A stretch of DNA of 64,000 nucleotides from Rhizobium sp. SL42 (GCF_021729845.1 NZ_CP063397.1:2866001-2930000), one strand, 5' to 3'; counted from the first letter of the stretch, positions 8,290-17,549 are shown. Notes: generated by a model from the sequence alone, not told the origin. Numbers and translations: made by a program.

Positions 8290-8820
8290 ATGCTGGCTGC
8301 CAAGACCATTGAACCCGAGCCCATGCAAGCGCGCAGCGAAACCAGCGAGGACATCCGCCTCGCCTATCGCAATGCCATGGCGCGCATGGCAGCCGCGGTC
8401 AATATCGTGACGACGGACGGTGCTGGCGGCAGGGCAGGCTTTGCCGCCACCGCCGTGACCAGTGTCTCCGACAATCCGCCGACCCTGCTCGTCTGCCTCA
8501 ACCGCGGCTCCTCTGCCTATCCTGCCGTCAAGGCCAATGGCGTGGTCTGCGTCAATGTGCTGGAAGGCGGGCATCGGGACCTGAGCCGCATCTTCGGCGG
8601 CAAGACCCCCGTCGAGGAACGTTTCGCGGCTGCAGAGTGGGAAAGAACGCAAACCGGCAGCCACCGCCTGCCGGGCGCACTCGCGACCTTCGATTGCCGC
8701 ATTGCCTCGATCGCCGACGGTGCGACGCATGATGTGCTGTTTTGCGAAGTGATTGACGTCAGGACACGCGAAGACGGCCAGTCGCTGGTCTATTTCGATC
8801 GCGACTATCGACTGGTCTAA
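8290..8820 (+). CDS. rutF: Flavin reductase RutF
   Basis: A 176-residue FMN-binding split-barrel flavin reductase. The start at 8290 is preceded by AAGGAG with a six-base gap; an ATG at 8269 is less likely. Conserved segments are [38 protein letters not shown], the VEERF-EW block and THDVLFCEV. It supplies reduced FMN to RutA. It follows rutD closely and is the last rut gene here: rutE and rutG are missing from the operon. A similar protein is encoded at 35848-36339. Confidence 0.95.
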   Translation: MLAAKTIEPEPMQARSETSEDIRLAYRNAMARMAAAVNIVTTDGAGGRAGFAATAVTSVSDNPPTLLVCLNRGSSAYPAVKANGVVCVNVLEGGHRDLSRIFGGKTPVEERFAAAEWERTQTGSHRLPGALATFDCRIASIADGATHDVLFCEVIDVRTREDGQSLVYFDRDYRLV

Positions 8821-8975
8821 GGCCTTTCCAGGCCAGACATCGGTCCAGCACCAGCGAGGGGGAGAAACAGAGAGAGCATAGCCGAGGGAACACGGTTAGC
8901 TTGAGGCAAGTGACTCAGTCACCCGCATCCTCCGGTCGAGATGCGCAGAAACGCCAATGGATTCTGGCGTGGGGA

Positions 8976-9944
8976 CTATGGCACCGGCTGTGCGGAAACG
9001 CCCATTTCCTCGTCGACAAGCGCCTCGAAGGCATGCTTCTTCTCGGCAACGAAGCGGCGATATCCTTCGGGATCGACCCATGCCGAAACGCCCTCGGTTT
9101 CGGCCCGCTTGCGCTTGTTTTCCATGTCGAAATATTCCGTATGGTGCCCGGCCCAGATATCGGGCTTGAGCATCTCCAGCACGTGGTGTGTGATACGATA
9201 GTCGCCTTCGATGCCCGGATAGGACGGCTGCTTGACCACATGATAGCCGGGATTGAACCCAGCGCCGTCCGGAAAAACGACCGTATAGGCCTTGCCGTCA
9301 TCGACAAGCTGCGTCACCCATGTCGTCGATCCCCGCGTATGTCCGGGCGTATTGTAGCCCGTCAGCACGAGTTCACCGAGCCTGACCGTATCGCCGTCGC
9401 GAAGGATGCGATCCACTTTCACCGGTGGAAAGCCCATGATCTTCCAGTCGTCGCCATAGTGAAAATCGCTTTTGCCACCGTCCTCCATCGGCCCGACATC
9501 GGCCTCCATGACGGCGAGTTTCGCGCCGGACAGTTGCTTGATCTGGGCAAAGGCGCCCGCGTGATCGGAATGAGCATGCCCGTTGATGATGATCTTGATG
9601 TCCTCGGGCCTAAACCCCAGCTTGCGGATCGACTGAAGGACAAGGGCGCCAGTCTCCGGCATGGCCGTATTGAGTAGGATCAGCCCTTCCGAGGTCGAAA
9701 ACAGAAACGAGCTGAGCCCCTTCGTTCCGACGAAATAGAGCGGTCCGACCATCCTGAACGGTTCGGTCGGCTCGTCCCATTTCAGCACCTTTCGCGCCAG
9801 ATTGATGAAAAGCTGGTTGTCATTTGCCAGCTCTTCCTCAGTCGGAAGCTTTGTGGATGCGTCCTCAGCGTGCGAGACTGCCGGAAGCGTCGTCGCGATC
9901 GTCAGTGCACTGACAAGGATAAAGGCATGAGGCCTGCCGAGCAT
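8976..9944 (-). CDS. Subclass B3-type metallo-beta-lactamase-fold hydrolase, exported
   Basis: A 322-residue protein from the ATG at 9944, which has GGAGG five bases upstream; longer frames to 10004 lack a site. A signal peptide covers about residues 1 to 26 (AFILVSALTIATTLPAVSHA). The zinc ligands are H123, H125, D127 and H128 in NGHAHSDHAG, H202 in TPGHTRGSTTW, and H267 or H268 in AGHHTEYFDM. This arrangement, with PGHT-GSTTW, is that of subclass B3 beta-lactamases. One usual Asp before the metal site is Asn (LLNTAMPETG). It is convergent with rutF and lies before sufT. Beta-lactamase activity is possible but not proved; another periplasmic hydrolase role is equally open. Confidence 0.8.
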   Translation of the reverse strand: MLGRPHAFILVSALTIATTLPAVSHAEDASTKLPTEEELANDNQLFINLARKVLKWDEPTEPFRMVGPLYFVGTKGLSSFLFSTSEGLILLNTAMPETGALVLQSIRKLGFRPEDIKIIINGHAHSDHAGAFAQIKQLSGAKLAVMEADVGPMEDGGKSDFHYGDDWKIMGFPPVKVDRILRDGDTVRLGELVLTGYNTPGHTRGSTTWVTQLVDDGKAYTVVFPDGAGFNPGYHVVKQPSYPGIEGDYRITHHVLEMLKPDIWAGHHTEYFDMENKRKRAETEGVSAWVDPEGYRRFVAEKKHAFEALVDEEMGVSAQPVP

Positions 9945-10079
9945 GTCCCCCTCCATTTCATGGCCCAGCCTCATATGCGGCTGTCGGACCATGCAGGGAC
10001 ACATTAGCAGTCATTGATCATCGAGCATAGGCACGCGGCTTGCCGGCTAGTCACGAACGGTGGCCGGCCGTGTCGCGGC

Positions 10080-10454
10080 TCAGTACCAGCCGACGGCGAC
10101 CTGGGCTTCCTCGGACATGCGGTCCGGCGTCCATGGCGGATCAAAGGTCATCGACACGTCAACACCCGAGACGCCCTCGATCGAACCGACGGCGTTTTCC
10201 ACCCAGCCCGGCATTTCGCCGGCAACCGGGCAACCGGGCGCCGTCAGCGTCATCATGATCTTCACCGAACGGTCGTCCTCGATGTCGATCTTGTAGATCA
10301 GACCGAGTTCGAAAATGTCGGCCGGGATTTCCGGATCGTAGACAGTCTTCAGCGCCGCGATGATGTCGTCAGACAGGCGCGCCACTTCCTCGGCCGGCAG
10401 GCTGGTCTGTACGATGCCTTCGCGGACATCCGGCTTGGTTTCGGTATCACTCAT
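10080..10454 (-). CDS. sufT: SufT, MIP18/DUF59 family Fe-S maturation protein
   Basis: A 124-residue protein with the DUF59 core: YDPEIPADIFELGLIYKI, then TLTAPGCPVAGEMPGWV with the conserved cysteine, and a C-terminal VTFDPPW-like segment. The start at 10454 has GAGG seven bases upstream and follows the sufS stop by ten bases. SufT helps in maturation of certain Fe-S proteins and commonly closes suf operons in alphaproteobacteria. Downstream there is no sufA; the next genes are the metallo-hydrolase on the same strand and the convergent rut operon. Confidence 0.92.
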   Translation of the reverse strand: MSDTETKPDVREGIVQTSLPAEEVARLSDDIIAALKTVYDPEIPADIFELGLIYKIDIEDDRSVKIMMTLTAPGCPVAGEMPGWVENAVGSIEGVSGVDVSMTFDPPWTPDRMSEEAQVAVGWY

Positions 10455-10464
10455 CGGGTCATCC

Positions 10465-11709
10465 TCAGGCGAAGAAGGTTCGGGCATAGTCGAGCGCATC
10501 CGCCAGCGCATCGACTTCCTCGCGGGTGTTATAAAGGGCAAATGAGGCACGACAAGTCGACGTCACGCCAAATCGTGCGAGCAGCGGCTGGGCGCAATGC
10601 GTGCCCGCGCGCACGGCAACGCCGCGCCGATCGATCATCGTTGACACGTCATGGGCATGGATGCCGGCAAGCTCGAAGGAGAAGATCGAGCCCTTGCCCG
10701 GCGCGTTACCGATGATCCTCAGCGAATTGATCGCCGACAGCCGCTCATGCGCGTAGGCGCGCAGGCTCTCCTCATGGGCTGCAATCGCCTCACGGCCAAT
10801 GCTTTCCATGTAGTCGAGCGCATAGCCGAGCCCGATCGCCTGAACGATCGGCGGCGTGCCGGCCTCGAAGCGATGCGGCGGCTCGTTATAGGTCACGAGA
10901 TCCTGCGTAACCTCGACGATCATCTCGCCGCCGCCCATGAAGGGCTGCATTTCCTTCAGCCGCTCCATCTTGCCGTAGAGCACGCCAATACCCGACGGAC
11001 CATAGAGCTTGTGGCCGGTGACGGCATACCAGTCGCAATCGAGATCGCGGACATCGACCGGCAGATGGACTGCGCCCTGGGAGCCGTCCACCATGACCGG
11101 AATGCCCCGTTCATGGGCGATCCGGCAGACCTCCTTGATCGGAACGACAGTGCCAAGCGCATTCGACATATGGGTGATGGCGACGAGCTTGGTTCGTTCG
11201 GTCAGGCTCTTTTCGAAGGCTTCGAGATCAAACGCACCATCGTCGGTGACCGGAGCCCAGACAAGCTTGGCACCCTTGCGCTCGCGCAGAAAATGCCATG
11301 GCACGATGTTCGAATGATGCTCCATGATCGAAAGGACGATCTCGTCGCCCTCGCCGATATGGTTCATGCCCCAGCCATAGGCGACCGTGTTGATCGCCTC
11401 GGTCGAGGACTTGGTGAAGACCAGTTCGTCGATCGAGCCGGCATTCAGGAACCGCCGCACCTTTTCGCGCGCGCCCTCATAGGCATCGGTCGCGGCATTG
11501 GACAGGAAATGCAGGCCGCGATGCACATTCGCATACTCGTGGCTATAGGCGTGGCTGATCGCGTCGATCACCATCTGCGGCTTTTGTGCCGAAGCCGCAT
11601 TGTCGAGATAGACCAGCGGCTTGCCGTAGACCTCGCGCGACAGGATCGGGAAATCCCGCCGCACCGCCTCGACATCATATCCTGCCTTGATCACGCCGGT
11701 GTCAGCCAT
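10465..11709 (-). CDS. sufS: Cysteine desulfurase SufS (class II)
   Basis: A 414-residue PLP enzyme that takes sulfur from cysteine for Fe-S assembly. The PLP lysine is K234 in TGHKLYGPSG. The persulfide cysteine is C372 in the short RAGTHCAQPLL loop typical of SufS/CsdA. The N-terminal VYLDNAASAQKP and ANVHRGLHFLS are family signatures. The start overlaps the end of sufD by eight bases. A sulfur-transfer partner SufE or SufU is not encoded nearby. This is the second desulfurase of the cluster; the first, iscS-like gene is at the operon head. Confidence 0.96.
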   Translation of the reverse strand: MADTGVIKAGYDVEAVRRDFPILSREVYGKPLVYLDNAASAQKPQMVIDAISHAYSHEYANVHRGLHFLSNAATDAYEGAREKVRRFLNAGSIDELVFTKSSTEAINTVAYGWGMNHIGEGDEIVLSIMEHHSNIVPWHFLRERKGAKLVWAPVTDDGAFDLEAFEKSLTERTKLVAITHMSNALGTVVPIKEVCRIAHERGIPVMVDGSQGAVHLPVDVRDLDCDWYAVTGHKLYGPSGIGVLYGKMERLKEMQPFMGGGEMIVEVTQDLVTYNEPPHRFEAGTPPIVQAIGLGYALDYMESIGREAIAAHEESLRAYAHERLSAINSLRIIGNAPGKGSIFSFELAGIHAHDVSTMIDRRGVAVRAGTHCAQPLLARFGVTSTCRASFALYNTREEVDALADALDYARTFFA

Positions 11710-12979
11710 GATGCTCCAGCCAATCCGTGATGATGGTTTCCAGCGCCTCGACGAGCGCCTCGTTTTCCAGCTCCTCGACGATTTCGGCGACGAAGCCGTT
11801 GATCAGCAGACCACGGGCCGTCTTTTCCGGAATGCCGCGCGACATCAGATAGTAGAGATGGGTCTTCTGGATATCGGTGACCGTCGCGCCATGAGCGCAC
11901 TGCACGTCGTCGGCAAAGATCTCAAGCTCCGGCTTGACCGAGAATTCGGCATCGTCGGACATCAACAACGTGTTGCAGGCCATGCGCGCATCGGTCTTCT
12001 GGGCATCCGGGGCAACCCGGATCATGCCCTGGAACACGCCCTTGGCGCGATCGAAGACGATGTTGCGGATGATTTCCGTCGACGTCGTATGCGGCACGTT
12101 GTGGCCGAGCGTCATCGTAACGTCGGTATGGGTATCGCCACCCAGTAGATTTACGCCGCGCAGCGTGAAGTCGGAGCCTTCGCCCGTCGTCTTCACATGC
12201 ACTTCCTGTCGCACCAGCTTGCCGCCGGCATTGACGACGAACAGGCGGAACTTGGCATTTGTGCCGAGATCGGCGCGGATCTGGCCGAGATGGCTGTCGG
12301 CATCCCCCTCGCCCTGGAGAATAACCCAGGTGATCTCCGCGTCCTCACCCAGTGTCAGGTCGGCAACGACGGTCGCAAGGGCGGCCGAATCCGACTGGCC
12401 GACATGGCGCTCGACGATGGTTGCCTTGGCACCCTTGCCGAAGACGGCCGGGAAGCGCAGGTGCAGATGTCCGGCGGCATGCACCGACTGCAATTCGATC
12501 AGCTGTTCGATCTCGGCGCCATCGGCAACGCTCAGGCTGAAACCATCCCGGACGAAGGCACCGTTGATCCGGCCGATCGTGTCTTCGCTGCTATAGGCGG
12601 TCAATGCCGGGGCGGCAGAGCCATCCTTCAGGCTGTCGCGATAGGCAGTCACCGTCAGGCCTTCCGGCAGTGTACCGACATCCTGCGCCACGCCCTGGCG
12701 AATGGCCAGAACCGTCGCACCCGTGACAATCGGCCGAACGCTTTGGGCAATGGCCGAGATTTCGTCTGCCGGCAGCGCACGCAGCAGTGCCTTGAGATCG
12801 GTATAGTGGAAGCTCTCGACACGTCGGGTCGGCAGACCTTGACGCTTCAAGGCGTCGAACAGACCGTCGCGCTGCAGTAGCACGGCTCCGTCGCCCGGCA
12901 GGCTGCCGATCTGGTTCGTATAGGCGTCGATGAGCTGGGTCTCGGCTGCGGTGAGCCGGTTGGCCGCTTGCAATGTCAT
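11702..12979 (-). CDS. sufD: Fe-S assembly scaffold protein SufD
   Basis: A 425-residue beta-helix protein of the SufBD family. The C terminus carries the conserved RMACNTLLMSDDAEFSVKPELEIFADDVQCAHGATV, with C and H residues used at the SufB-SufD interface, and GIPEKTARGLLINGF. AAGGAG lies nine bases before the ATG. It forms the SufBC2D complex with the neighbouring sufB and sufC products. The N-terminal region is less conserved, as usual for SufD. Confidence 0.95.
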   Translation of the reverse strand: MTLQAANRLTAAETQLIDAYTNQIGSLPGDGAVLLQRDGLFDALKRQGLPTRRVESFHYTDLKALLRALPADEISAIAQSVRPIVTGATVLAIRQGVAQDVGTLPEGLTVTAYRDSLKDGSAAPALTAYSSEDTIGRINGAFVRDGFSLSVADGAEIEQLIELQSVHAAGHLHLRFPAVFGKGAKATIVERHVGQSDSAALATVVADLTLGEDAEITWVILQGEGDADSHLGQIRADLGTNAKFRLFVVNAGGKLVRQEVHVKTTGEGSDFTLRGVNLLGGDTHTDVTMTLGHNVPHTTSTEIIRNIVFDRAKGVFQGMIRVAPDAQKTDARMACNTLLMSDDAEFSVKPELEIFADDVQCAHGATVTDIQKTHLYYLMSRGIPEKTARGLLINGFVAEIVEELENEALVEALETIITDWLEHHG

Positions 12980-13008
12980 CGTTGCAACTCCTTCAAACTT
13001 GAGAGCCC

Positions 13009-13764
13009 TCAGGCTGCCTGACCGGTGATGTCGGCATAGCCGTTGGCTTCGAGTTCCAGTGCAAGATCCTTGTCACCGCTCTTGATGATCTGGCCCTTGT
13101 AGAGAACATGGACGCTGTCCGGCACGATGTAATCGAGCAGGCGCTGGTAGTGGGTGATAACCACGGTGGCGCGATCCGGACGCTTCAGCGCATTGACGCC
13201 ATCAGCAACGATCTTCAGCGCGTCGATGTCGAGGCCGGAATCGGTTTCGTCGAGGATGCACAGCTTCGGCTCGAGAAGCGCCATCTGCAGGATTTCGGCG
13301 CGCTTCTTTTCGCCGCCCGAGAAGCCGACGTTCAGCGGACGCTTCAGCATGTCCGGATTGATCTTCAGCTCGGCGGCGGCTTCCTTGACGCGGCGGATGA
13401 ATTCCGGCGTCGTCAGTTCATCCTCTCCGCGTGCCTTGCGCTGCGAATTCATCGCGACCTTGAGGAACTGCATGGTAGCCACACCCGGAATTTCGACCGG
13501 ATACTGGAAGGCAAGGAAGATGCCCTTGGCGGCGCGCTCGGCCGGGTCGAGTTCGAGGATGCTCTCACCATTGTAAAGGATGTCGCCCTCGGTGACTTCA
13601 TAGTCCTCGCGGCCCGACAGGATGTAGGACAGCGTCGACTTGCCGGAGCCGTTCGGACCCATGATGGCAGCCACTTCACCAGCCTTGACGGTCAGGTTCA
13701 GGCCGCGGATGATCTCGGTGCCGTCTTCGGCGATACGGGCGTGCAGGTTCTTGATCTCAAGCAT
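13009..13764 (-). CDS. sufC: Fe-S assembly ATPase SufC
   Basis: A 251-residue ABC-type ATPase. Walker A is GPNGSGKST, the signature is FSGGEKKR, and Walker B is LCILDETDSGLDID, with the D-S-G-L-D form typical of SufC. It powers the SufBC2D scaffold. It lies between sufB (69 bases upstream) and sufD (29 bases downstream). The Shine-Dalgarno sequence is poor (GAAAGAA), as if translation depended on coupling within the operon. Confidence 0.97.
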   Translation of the reverse strand: MLEIKNLHARIAEDGTEIIRGLNLTVKAGEVAAIMGPNGSGKSTLSYILSGREDYEVTEGDILYNGESILELDPAERAAKGIFLAFQYPVEIPGVATMQFLKVAMNSQRKARGEDELTTPEFIRRVKEAAAELKINPDMLKRPLNVGFSGGEKKRAEILQMALLEPKLCILDETDSGLDIDALKIVADGVNALKRPDRATVVITHYQRLLDYIVPDSVHVLYKGQIIKSGDKDLALELEANGYADITGQAA

Positions 13765-13833
13765 AGCAGTTCTTTCGGACAGATTGTGGGTGCGCTTTCG
13801 CGCAGCGTAATGCGGTGCGAAGTCGGTCGGCGA

Positions 13834-15303
13834 TCAGCCGACCGAACCTTCGAGCGAGATGTTGATCAGCTTCTGGGCCTCGACGGCAAATTCCATCGGC
13901 AATTCCTGGATGACGTCGCGGACGAAGCCGTTGACGATCAGGGCGATCGCCTCTTCTTCCGGGATGCCGCGCTGCATGGCGTAGAACTTCTGGTCCTCGG
14001 AGATCTTCGAGGTGGTGGCCTCGTGCTCGATCTTGCCGGTGGAGTTCTTCACTTCGATATAAGGCACCGTATGGGCGCCGCATTTGTCGCCGATCAGAAG
14101 CGAGTCGCAATTGGTGAAGTTGCGCGCATTTTCCGCCTTGCGATGCATCGAAACCTGGCCGCGATACGTGTTCTGCGACACGCCGGCCGAGATGCCTTTG
14201 GAGATGATGCGGCTGCGGGTATTCTTGCCGAGATGGATCATCTTCGTGCCGCTATCGACCTGCTGGTGACCGTTGGACACCGCGATCGAGTAGAATTCGC
14301 CCTGGCTGTCGTCGCCGCGCAGGATGCAGGACGGATATTTCCAGGTGATCGCCGAACCGGTCTCGACCTGGGTCCAGGCAATCTTCGAGCGATGGCCGCG
14401 GCAATCGCCACGCTTGGTGACGAAGTTGTAGATACCGCCCTTGCCATCCTTGTCGCCCGGATACCAGTTCTGGACGGTCGAATACTTGATTTCGGCATCA
14501 TCCATGGCGACGAGTTCGACGACCGCCGCATGCAGCTGGTTTTCGTCGCGCTGCGGCGCTGTGCACCCTTCAAGATAGGACACGTATGCGCCTTCTTCGG
14601 CGATGATCAACGTGCGCTCGAACTGGCCGGTGTTCTTCTCGTTGATGCGGAAATAGGTCGAAAGCTCCATCGGGCATCGAACACCCTTCGGGATGTAGAC
14701 AAACGAGCCATCGGTAAACACGGCGCAGTTCAGCGTCGCATAATAGTTGTCGGTGACCGGCACGACCGAGCCGAGATACTGCTTTACCAGATCTGGATGC
14801 TCGCGCACGGCCTCAGAGATCGACATGAAGATCACGCCGGCCTTTTTCAGCTCTTCCTTGAAGGTGGTGACAACCGAGACCGAATCGAACACCGCGTCTA
14901 CGGCGATCTTCGAAGTCTGTACGCCAGCCAGAATTTCCTGCTCACGCAGTGGAATGCCGAGCTTTTCGTATACCCTCAGCAGTTCCGGATCGACTTCGTC
15001 GATCGAGGTCGGGCCGGCCGTGCTCTTCGGCGCGGCATAATAGTAGATGTCGTTGAAGTCGATTTTCGGATAGTTGACGCGCGCCCAGGTCGGCTCTTCC
15101 ATCGTCAACCAGCGCCTGTAGGCGTCAAGACGCCACTCCAGCATCCATTCCGGCTCGTTCTTCTTGGCCGAGATGAAGCGGACGATATCTTCGGACAGAC
15201 CCTTCGGGGCCTTGTCGACTTCGATGGTGGTTTCAAAACCATACTTGTACTGATCGACATCGATCTGGCGGACCTGATCGATGGTTTCCTGCACAGCAGC
15301 CAT
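13834..15303 (-). CDS. sufB: Fe-S assembly scaffold protein SufB
   Basis: A 489-residue protein. The start at 15303 ([13 protein letters not shown]) has GGAG eight bases upstream; the frame extends nine codons further without a site. Conserved parts are [55 protein letters not shown] and [24 protein letters not shown] near the C terminus, which contains the cysteine and glutamate used for cluster building. It is the main scaffold of the Suf system. Confidence 0.97.
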   Translation of the reverse strand: MAAVQETIDQVRQIDVDQYKYGFETTIEVDKAPKGLSEDIVRFISAKKNEPEWMLEWRLDAYRRWLTMEEPTWARVNYPKIDFNDIYYYAAPKSTAGPTSIDEVDPELLRVYEKLGIPLREQEILAGVQTSKIAVDAVFDSVSVVTTFKEELKKAGVIFMSISEAVREHPDLVKQYLGSVVPVTDNYYATLNCAVFTDGSFVYIPKGVRCPMELSTYFRINEKNTGQFERTLIIAEEGAYVSYLEGCTAPQRDENQLHAAVVELVAMDDAEIKYSTVQNWYPGDKDGKGGIYNFVTKRGDCRGHRSKIAWTQVETGSAITWKYPSCILRGDDSQGEFYSIAVSNGHQQVDSGTKMIHLGKNTRSRIISKGISAGVSQNTYRGQVSMHRKAENARNFTNCDSLLIGDKCGAHTVPYIEVKNSTGKIEHEATTSKISEDQKFYAMQRGIPEEEAIALIVNGFVRDVIQELPMEFAVEAQKLINISLEGSVG

Positions 15304-15446
15304 GGTCGTTCTCCAATCTTGCCGGGTCAAAGTCCGGCAGCTTGTTAACGTTGGGCGGGATGTCCGCCATATGTAATGTTCGGAGGCACTATTTCACCCC
15401 CTCTTGGCAAGGTAAAAATTGGCAAAACCCAATTTCTTCCTCAATT

Positions 15447-16613
15447 TCACGCGGCCTGCCCCGAGAGCTTGCGCCGTCCGGCCACCTTGGCGAAGACGTC
15501 GATCGCCCTGTCGATTTCCGCATCGGTGGTCGAAGGCCCGAGCGAAAGCCTGAGCGCGCCGGTCGCTGCGTCTTCGCCCATCGCCGTCAACACATGACTG
15601 GCGCCGACCTTGCCCGAAGAGCAGGCGGCACCGGCCGAAAGCGCTACGCCCTCGAGATCGAAGGCAATTTGTCCGGTCTCGGCCTTCAGCCCGGGCAGAT
15701 GGAAGAAACTTGTATTGGCCACGCGCTGTTCGCCTCGGCCATAGATCAGCACATCCCGCGCATATTGCAGCATGGCGGTCTCCAGGCGATCGCGACGCAG
15801 CGCGATGGCAGCATTTCTGGCCTCAAGCCCATCGAGCATAAACCGGGCCGCAGCACCAAAACCGGCGATCGCCGCAACATTTTCCGTACCCGCCCGATGC
15901 CCTTTTTCCTGGCCGCCGCCCCGTACGAGAGGCTCCGGCATCAGGGCCTCGCCGCGCGCAATCACCGCCCCGACGCCTTTGGGACCACCGATCTTGTGTG
16001 CGGAGATGATCAGGAAATCGGCACCGAGCGCCTCAATCGAAACAGGCAGGCGACCGGCTGCCTGAACGGCATCGACGACCAGCAAGCCACCGTGTTTGTG
16101 GACAAGCGCCGCCGCCTCGGCGATAGGCTGAACGATGCCGGTCTCGTTGTTGACCAGCATCAGCGCCACGAGCGGCAGCCCGGCAGTCGCATCGTGTTCG
16201 GCAAGATGCGCGGCAAGGGAATCAAGATCGATCACACCAGACGGCTTAACCGATATCTCGCGCATCCGATCTGCGGCAAAGCGTCCGCCGGCGCGAATGG
16301 CCGGGTGCTCGATCGCAGAGACATAGAGCCGGCCGATGGAAATGGCCGAGCGCCCCATGCGATAGACCGGCGACAGCAGTTGATTGGCAGCTTCAGTCGC
16401 ACTTGCGGTAAAGATCACCGTTGCCGACGATGCACCGACCATCGCACCGACATCGCGGCGCGCTTTCTCGACAAGCGTCCTGGCAGACCGGCCTTCCGCA
16501 TGCACCGAAGACGGATTTCCGGGCAAAGACAGCGCCTCGATCATGGCATCGCGCGCGCAGCCGAGAAGCGGCGCGGTCGCGTTCCAGTCGAGATAGATGC
16601 GCTCAATCGCCAT
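15447..16613 (-). CDS. Cysteine desulfurase, NifS/IscS-type (class I), first gene of the suf operon
   Basis: A 388-residue PLP enzyme from the ATG at 16613 (MAIERIYLDWNATAPL). A GTG nine codons earlier is possible. PLP lysine: SAHKIGGPKGVG. Histidine stacking on PLP: AIEHPAI. The active cysteine is in the longer loop GAACSSGKVGASHVL, which marks class I enzymes (NifS/IscS), unlike SufS. Rhizobial suf operons typically begin with such a gene. It is followed by sufB after 143 bases. A promoter with an iron-responsive motif lies upstream. It would supply sulfur for Fe-S clusters or tRNA thiolation (compare ttcA at 57.6 kb). Confidence 0.92.
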   Translation of the reverse strand: MAIERIYLDWNATAPLLGCARDAMIEALSLPGNPSSVHAEGRSARTLVEKARRDVGAMVGASSATVIFTASATEAANQLLSPVYRMGRSAISIGRLYVSAIEHPAIRAGGRFAADRMREISVKPSGVIDLDSLAAHLAEHDATAGLPLVALMLVNNETGIVQPIAEAAALVHKHGGLLVVDAVQAAGRLPVSIEALGADFLIISAHKIGGPKGVGAVIARGEALMPEPLVRGGGQEKGHRAGTENVAAIAGFGAAARFMLDGLEARNAAIALRRDRLETAMLQYARDVLIYGRGEQRVANTSFFHLPGLKAETGQIAFDLEGVALSAGAACSSGKVGASHVLTAMGEDAATGALRLSLGPSTTDAEIDRAIDVFAKVAGRRKLSGQAA

Positions 16614-16733
16614 CTGTTGCGGAAAACCTCTGATTAGCACCGGCGCATTTTTCTTGAAATTTTGGCCGGGCTTGCACTATGACACGTTCATCCCGGATGC
16701 ACAGCCATCCAGTTTCGAACAATTCTAAACTTC

Positions 16734-16762
16734 GTTTTAGAAAAGCTGACTGGCGTCGTCAA
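16734..16762 (-). promoter_or_regulatory. Predicted sigma-70 promoter of iscS-suf
   Basis: On the minus strand TTGACG (16757-16762) and TAAAAC (16734-16739) are spaced by 17 bases. They match the consensus at five and four of six positions. The site lies about 120 bases before the iscS-like start. Confidence 0.5.
16747..16761. promoter_or_regulatory. IRO-box-like motif (TGA-N9-TCA), candidate RirA operator
   Basis: TGACTGGCGTCGTCA fits the IRO motif TGA-N9-TCA known for RirA, the rhizobial iron regulator, and overlaps the -35 element of the predicted suf promoter. Only six bases are fixed, so a chance match is possible. Nearby half-sites TTCTAAA (16723-16729), TTTAGAA (16736-16742) and TTCTAAA (16770-16776) resemble Irr half-sites but not with the usual spacing. 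Confidence 0.5.
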
Positions 16763-16819
16763 GTCAGGTTTCTAAATTGGTGGAACAGAACTGTAAAATT
16801 CTTACTGACCGGAGTCCCA

Positions 16820-17497
16820 ATGCCCGAAGTCATTTTCAACGGCCCTGCGGGTCGTCTCGAAGGACGTTACCAGCCCTCGAAGGAAAAGAGCGCGCCGATC
16901 GCGATCATCCTGCATCCGCATCCGCAATTCGGCGGGACGATGAACAACCAGATCGTCTACCAGCTCTTCTACATGTTCCAGAAGCGCGGTTTCACCACGC
17001 TACGCTTCAACTTCCGCAGCATCGGTCGCAGTCAGGGCGAATTCGACCACGGCGCCGGCGAACTGTCGGACGCAGCCTCGGCGCTCGACTGGGTCCAGAG
17101 CCTGCATCCGGATTCCAAAAGCTGTTGGGTCGCCGGCTATTCCTTCGGTTCCTGGATCGGCATGCAGCTTCTGATGCGTCGCCCGGAAATCGAAGGTTTC
17201 ATGTCGATCGCGCCGCAGCCGAATACCTATGATTTCTCGTTCCTCGCGCCCTGCCCGTCGTCCGGCCTGATCATTCATGGCGACAGCGACAAGGTCGCGC
17301 CGGAAAAGGATGTCCAGGGCCTGGTCGACAAGCTCAAGGCCCAGAAGGGCATCCTGATCACCCACAAGACGATTCCGGGCGCAAACCACTTCTTCAACGG
17401 CCAGATCGAAACGCTGATGGGCGAATGCGAGGACTACCTCGACCGCCGCCTCGAAGGCGAACTGGTTCCTGAACCGGCTGCCAAGCGCATCCGCTAA
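16820..17497 (+). CDS. Alpha/beta-hydrolase (serine-hydrolase elbow GYSFGS)
   Basis: A 225-residue cytoplasmic protein. CGGAG lies five bases before the ATG at 16820. The N-terminal IILHPHPQFGGTMNNQIVYQL, the nucleophile elbow GYSFGSWIG, the acid region HGDSDKVAP and the histidine in IPGANHFFNG are the fold's oxyanion, Ser, Asp and His elements, in order. It belongs to the small dienelactone-hydrolase-like or KAN/Tex30-like group. It is divergent from iscS-suf, and I recall it in that position in other rhizobia. The substrate is unknown. A strong terminator follows. Confidence 0.85.
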   Translation: MPEVIFNGPAGRLEGRYQPSKEKSAPIAIILHPHPQFGGTMNNQIVYQLFYMFQKRGFTTLRFNFRSIGRSQGEFDHGAGELSDAASALDWVQSLHPDSKSCWVAGYSFGSWIGMQLLMRRPEIEGFMSIAPQPNTYDFSFLAPCPSSGLIIHGDSDKVAPEKDVQGLVDKLKAQKGILITHKTIPGANHFFNGQIETLMGECEDYLDRRLEGELVPEPAAKRIR

Positions 17498-17517
17498 GTC
17501 CCGGAAAAAGCAAGTGC

Positions 17518-17549
17518 AAAGCGCCGTTCGAAAGACCGGCGCTTTTTTT
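17518..17549 (+). terminator. Rho-independent terminator of the hydrolase gene
   Basis: AAAGCGCCG (17518-17526) pairs with CGGCGCTTT (17537-17545) and is followed by T to 17549. It starts 20 bases after the stop. Confidence 0.92.

Noticed and set aside
13108..15348. Long open frame on the plus strand across sufC and sufB
   Set aside because: It is antisense to two well-conserved genes and shows no motifs.
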